Origin: Candidatus Cloacimonadota bacterium
Lineage (GTDB): Bacteria; Cloacimonadota; Cloacimonadia; Cloacimonadales; TCS61
DNA length: 6,805 bases
Assembly: GCA_030592835.1 (NCBI GenBank)
Contig: JAUVIJ010000108.1
Location: forward strand, 1-6,805
Reading direction: 5' to 3'
Made by a program: the position numbers and the translations under genes. Positions 5,382 through 6,805 of the stretch are shown here, one piece after another. Each line of letters starts with the position of its first letter. Within the stretch, counting starts at the first letter, position 1. The notes below the pieces were generated by a model. That model made no database searches, was not told the DNA's origin, and saw only the letters and a list, made by a program, of their open reading frames with translations.

Positions 5382-5705
5382 CCTTACAACGTTCAGGCTT
5401 TCTTATTCGTTACAGCTTTTTCATTCCAACTCCTGTTATAAGTTTTTGGTCAACTTATTTCAGGACGGCACAGATATTTCATTATTTCACGTTCTAATTT
5501 GTAACTAAAAAATATTTTAACAAATTAAATCCTGAACCCAGGTTGTGAAATTTTTTTGGGGGATGCATGTATACGCAATTAGTTGACAGTGAAAATGATA
5601 ATATCCATTAGTGGTAATAAATAAGAATATTGAACTGAAGTTCCAGATAAATATTCTGCCTGATTGTGCTAATTTTATTTAGTAGATTATTCAAAAGGAG
5701 TATTA
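5382..5705. other. Intergenic spacer upstream of the acyl-CoA synthetase
   Basis: No gene is seen here. A weak hairpin CCTG-AACC-CAGG (5531-5542), followed by seven Ts at 5551-5557, could be a poor terminator for the upstream gene, although the T-run is eight bases away. TTGACA at 5583-5588 is a perfect -35 box, but the hexamer 17 bases later (CATTAG) is a poor -10, so it is only a possible promoter for the downstream gene. Confidence 0.4.
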
Positions 5706-6805
5706 ATGGACCCACTGAAAAAAAAGACACTTAAACACTTATTTGACAGAAGTATCAGTAAATATTCTCGATTACCCGCCCTTTCCATGGTAAATGATCA
5801 ACCCTTGACATATGGTCAACTGGGTCAGCAGGTTCAAACTATGTCCGACGTCCTTCATAAAAAAGGTATTACTACCGGAGACAGGGTTGCGATCTTATCC
5901 GAAAATAGACCTAACTGGGCTATTGCCTATTTCGCAATAACTACTTCCGGGGCAATAGCTGTTCCGATCTTACCCGATTTTCATTCCAGTGAAGTGCATC
6001 ATATCCTGAGACATTCCGGAGCAAAAGCCCTCTTTATTTCTGAGAAACATTATAATAAATTGGAAGATGCACAACTGGATACTCTGAATACCATCTTTAT
6101 CCTTGATGACTTCAGTATCATCCCTCCTGAAACTACTCTTGATAAACTTAAAGAAATTCTCAAGGATGGACAGAGAGAATATGCAAAATTGAAGGAAGCA
6201 GCCTTTAAAATGACCAGGTTAATCCAGCCGGAAGTACAGGAAGATGATGTTGCCCTGATCAATTATACCTCTGGTACGACCGGTCATTCCAAAGGAGTTA
6301 TGCTCACCCATAAAAATCTCATTTTCGATGCCGAGGCTACTCTTAAGATCCAACCTATTAATCATGAGGATCGTTTTCTTTCTGTCTTACCCCTTTCTCA
6401 CTCTTATGAAGGCACGATCGGTTTTCTGATTCCAATGATGCAGGGCGCTTCGGTCTATTATCTCAATAAACCTCCCGTTGCCAGAGTGTTAGTTCCAGCA
6501 ATGAAGAAAGTAAGACCAACGATGATGCTGACCGTTCCTCTTATCATTGAAAAAATATATAAATTAAAGATTATTCCCCAGTTTACTCGATCGCCTCTAT
6601 TACGGAAGTTGTTTCACTTTCCACCCACCCGAAAAATATTACATCGTCTTGCTGCAAAAAAGATCTATCGGACATTTGGTGGTAAACTTCATTTTTACGG
6701 GATCGGTGGTGCTTTACTTTCACCGGATGTAGAAACTTTCCTGAGGGAAGGGAAATTCCCTTACGCAATAGGTTATGGTTTAACTGAGACATCTCCTCTC
6801 GTAGC
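5706..6805 (+). CDS. Long-chain acyl-CoA synthetase (AMP-forming), 3' end cut by the window
   Basis: This enzyme activates fatty acids in two steps (acyl-adenylate, then acyl-CoA) at the cytoplasmic membrane face, feeding lipid synthesis or beta-oxidation. The 366 complete codons present carry the family motifs in order. GDRVAILSENRPNW (about 58-71) is followed by the P-loop-like NYTSGTTGHSKGVMLTH (186-202), which binds the ATP phosphates. LPLSHSYEG (228-236) is the long-chain ligase version of the LPLSHxFER motif. FYGIGGALLSP is followed by YGLTETSP (357-364), whose Glu361 would contact Mg-ATP. Full-length relatives have about 550-640 residues, so the C-terminal lid domain lies beyond the window. 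The start ATG follows AAGGAG (5695-5700) with five bases between. The frame is intact with no stops, GC is about 42 %, and codon use is more balanced than in the left-hand genes. The exact chain-length specificity cannot be read from the sequence; an O-succinylbenzoate- or other acyl/aryl-specific ligase is less likely. Confidence 0.92.
   Translation, partial: MDPLKKKTLKHLFDRSISKYSRLPALSMVNDQPLTYGQLGQQVQTMSDVLHKKGITTGDRVAILSENRPNWAIAYFAITTSGAIAVPILPDFHSSEVHHILRHSGAKALFISEKHYNKLEDAQLDTLNTIFILDDFSIIPPETTLDKLKEILKDGQREYAKLKEAAFKMTRLIQPEVQEDDVALINYTSGTTGHSKGVMLTHKNLIFDAEATLKIQPINHEDRFLSVLPLSHSYEGTIGFLIPMMQGASVYYLNKPPVARVLVPAMKKVRPTMMLTVPLIIEKIYKLKIIPQFTRSPLLRKLFHFPPTRKILHRLAAKKIYRTFGGKLHFYGIGGALLSPDVETFLREGKFPYAIGYGLTETSPLV

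Noticed and set aside
5531..5557. Rho-independent terminator
   Set aside because: The stem is only four base pairs and the T-run begins eight bases after it, so it is mentioned only as a weak possibility in the spacer entry.
6050..6792. Two minus-strand frames of about 70 codons
   Set aside because: Both lie antisense inside the acyl-CoA synthetase gene, which has clear family motifs across this region.
1..6805. CRISPR array, tRNA or rRNA genes, complete insertion sequence
   Set aside because: No regularly spaced repeats, no tRNA arm signature such as GTTCRANNC in a cloverleaf setting, no rRNA-like sequence and no transposase-like protein were seen on either strand.

Overview
The window looks like a contig from an uncultivated, AT-rich, didermal bacterium. 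The best taxonomic clue is the secreted protein encoded on the minus strand between about 3288 and 1965. It has an N-terminal signal peptide, a carboxypeptidase-regulatory-like domain, and an NPF...PSTTISF / YNIRGQQIRTL / WNGRD C-terminal module of the FlgD-Ig / type IX-sorting kind. That architecture is typical of Cloacimonadota, Marinimicrobia and related FCB-group bacteria; the phylum assignment is an inference.

Left part (1-3288, all genes on the minus strand, mostly 25-35 % GC). Positions 11-481 encode a small membrane-anchored protein with a probable OB-like C-terminal part, preceded by a good sigma-70-type promoter. Positions 750-1928 hold a DUF3800-family gene that is readable in one frame over its whole length but is interrupted by two in-frame stop codons, a TGA where the family has Gly in its IDESG motif and a TAG further on. 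Just upstream of it (36 bp), the secreted-protein gene carries a one-base frameshift 25 codons before its true end. The lost tail is readable in the neighbouring frame down to 1965. Its NPFNPSTTI motif is split by a small in-frame palindromic insertion.

Middle part (3289-4892). There is about 1 kb without a convincing gene, containing a cluster of short inverted repeats (3538-3933). It is followed by a gene relic on the plus strand: the first third of a nitroreductase joined out of frame to the last 38 codons of an unrelated cupin protein. A short interspersed repeat of the 'TTTGCGAGGAG...GCAATCTC' type lies at 4749-4798.

Right part (4893-6805, plus strand, higher GC). An unrecognised small exported or lipoprotein-like gene is followed by a 324-bp spacer. 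Then comes the 5' two thirds of an intact long-chain acyl-CoA synthetase (AMP-forming), which runs off the window end.

Overall, this is a decaying accessory stretch (three broken genes within about 4 kb) next to a healthy metabolic gene. I do not see a convincing new multi-gene system. The most unusual things are the doubly stopped DUF3800 gene, the palindrome inserted in a conserved sorting-domain motif, the GC step at that palindrome, and the hairpin-rich intergenic region.
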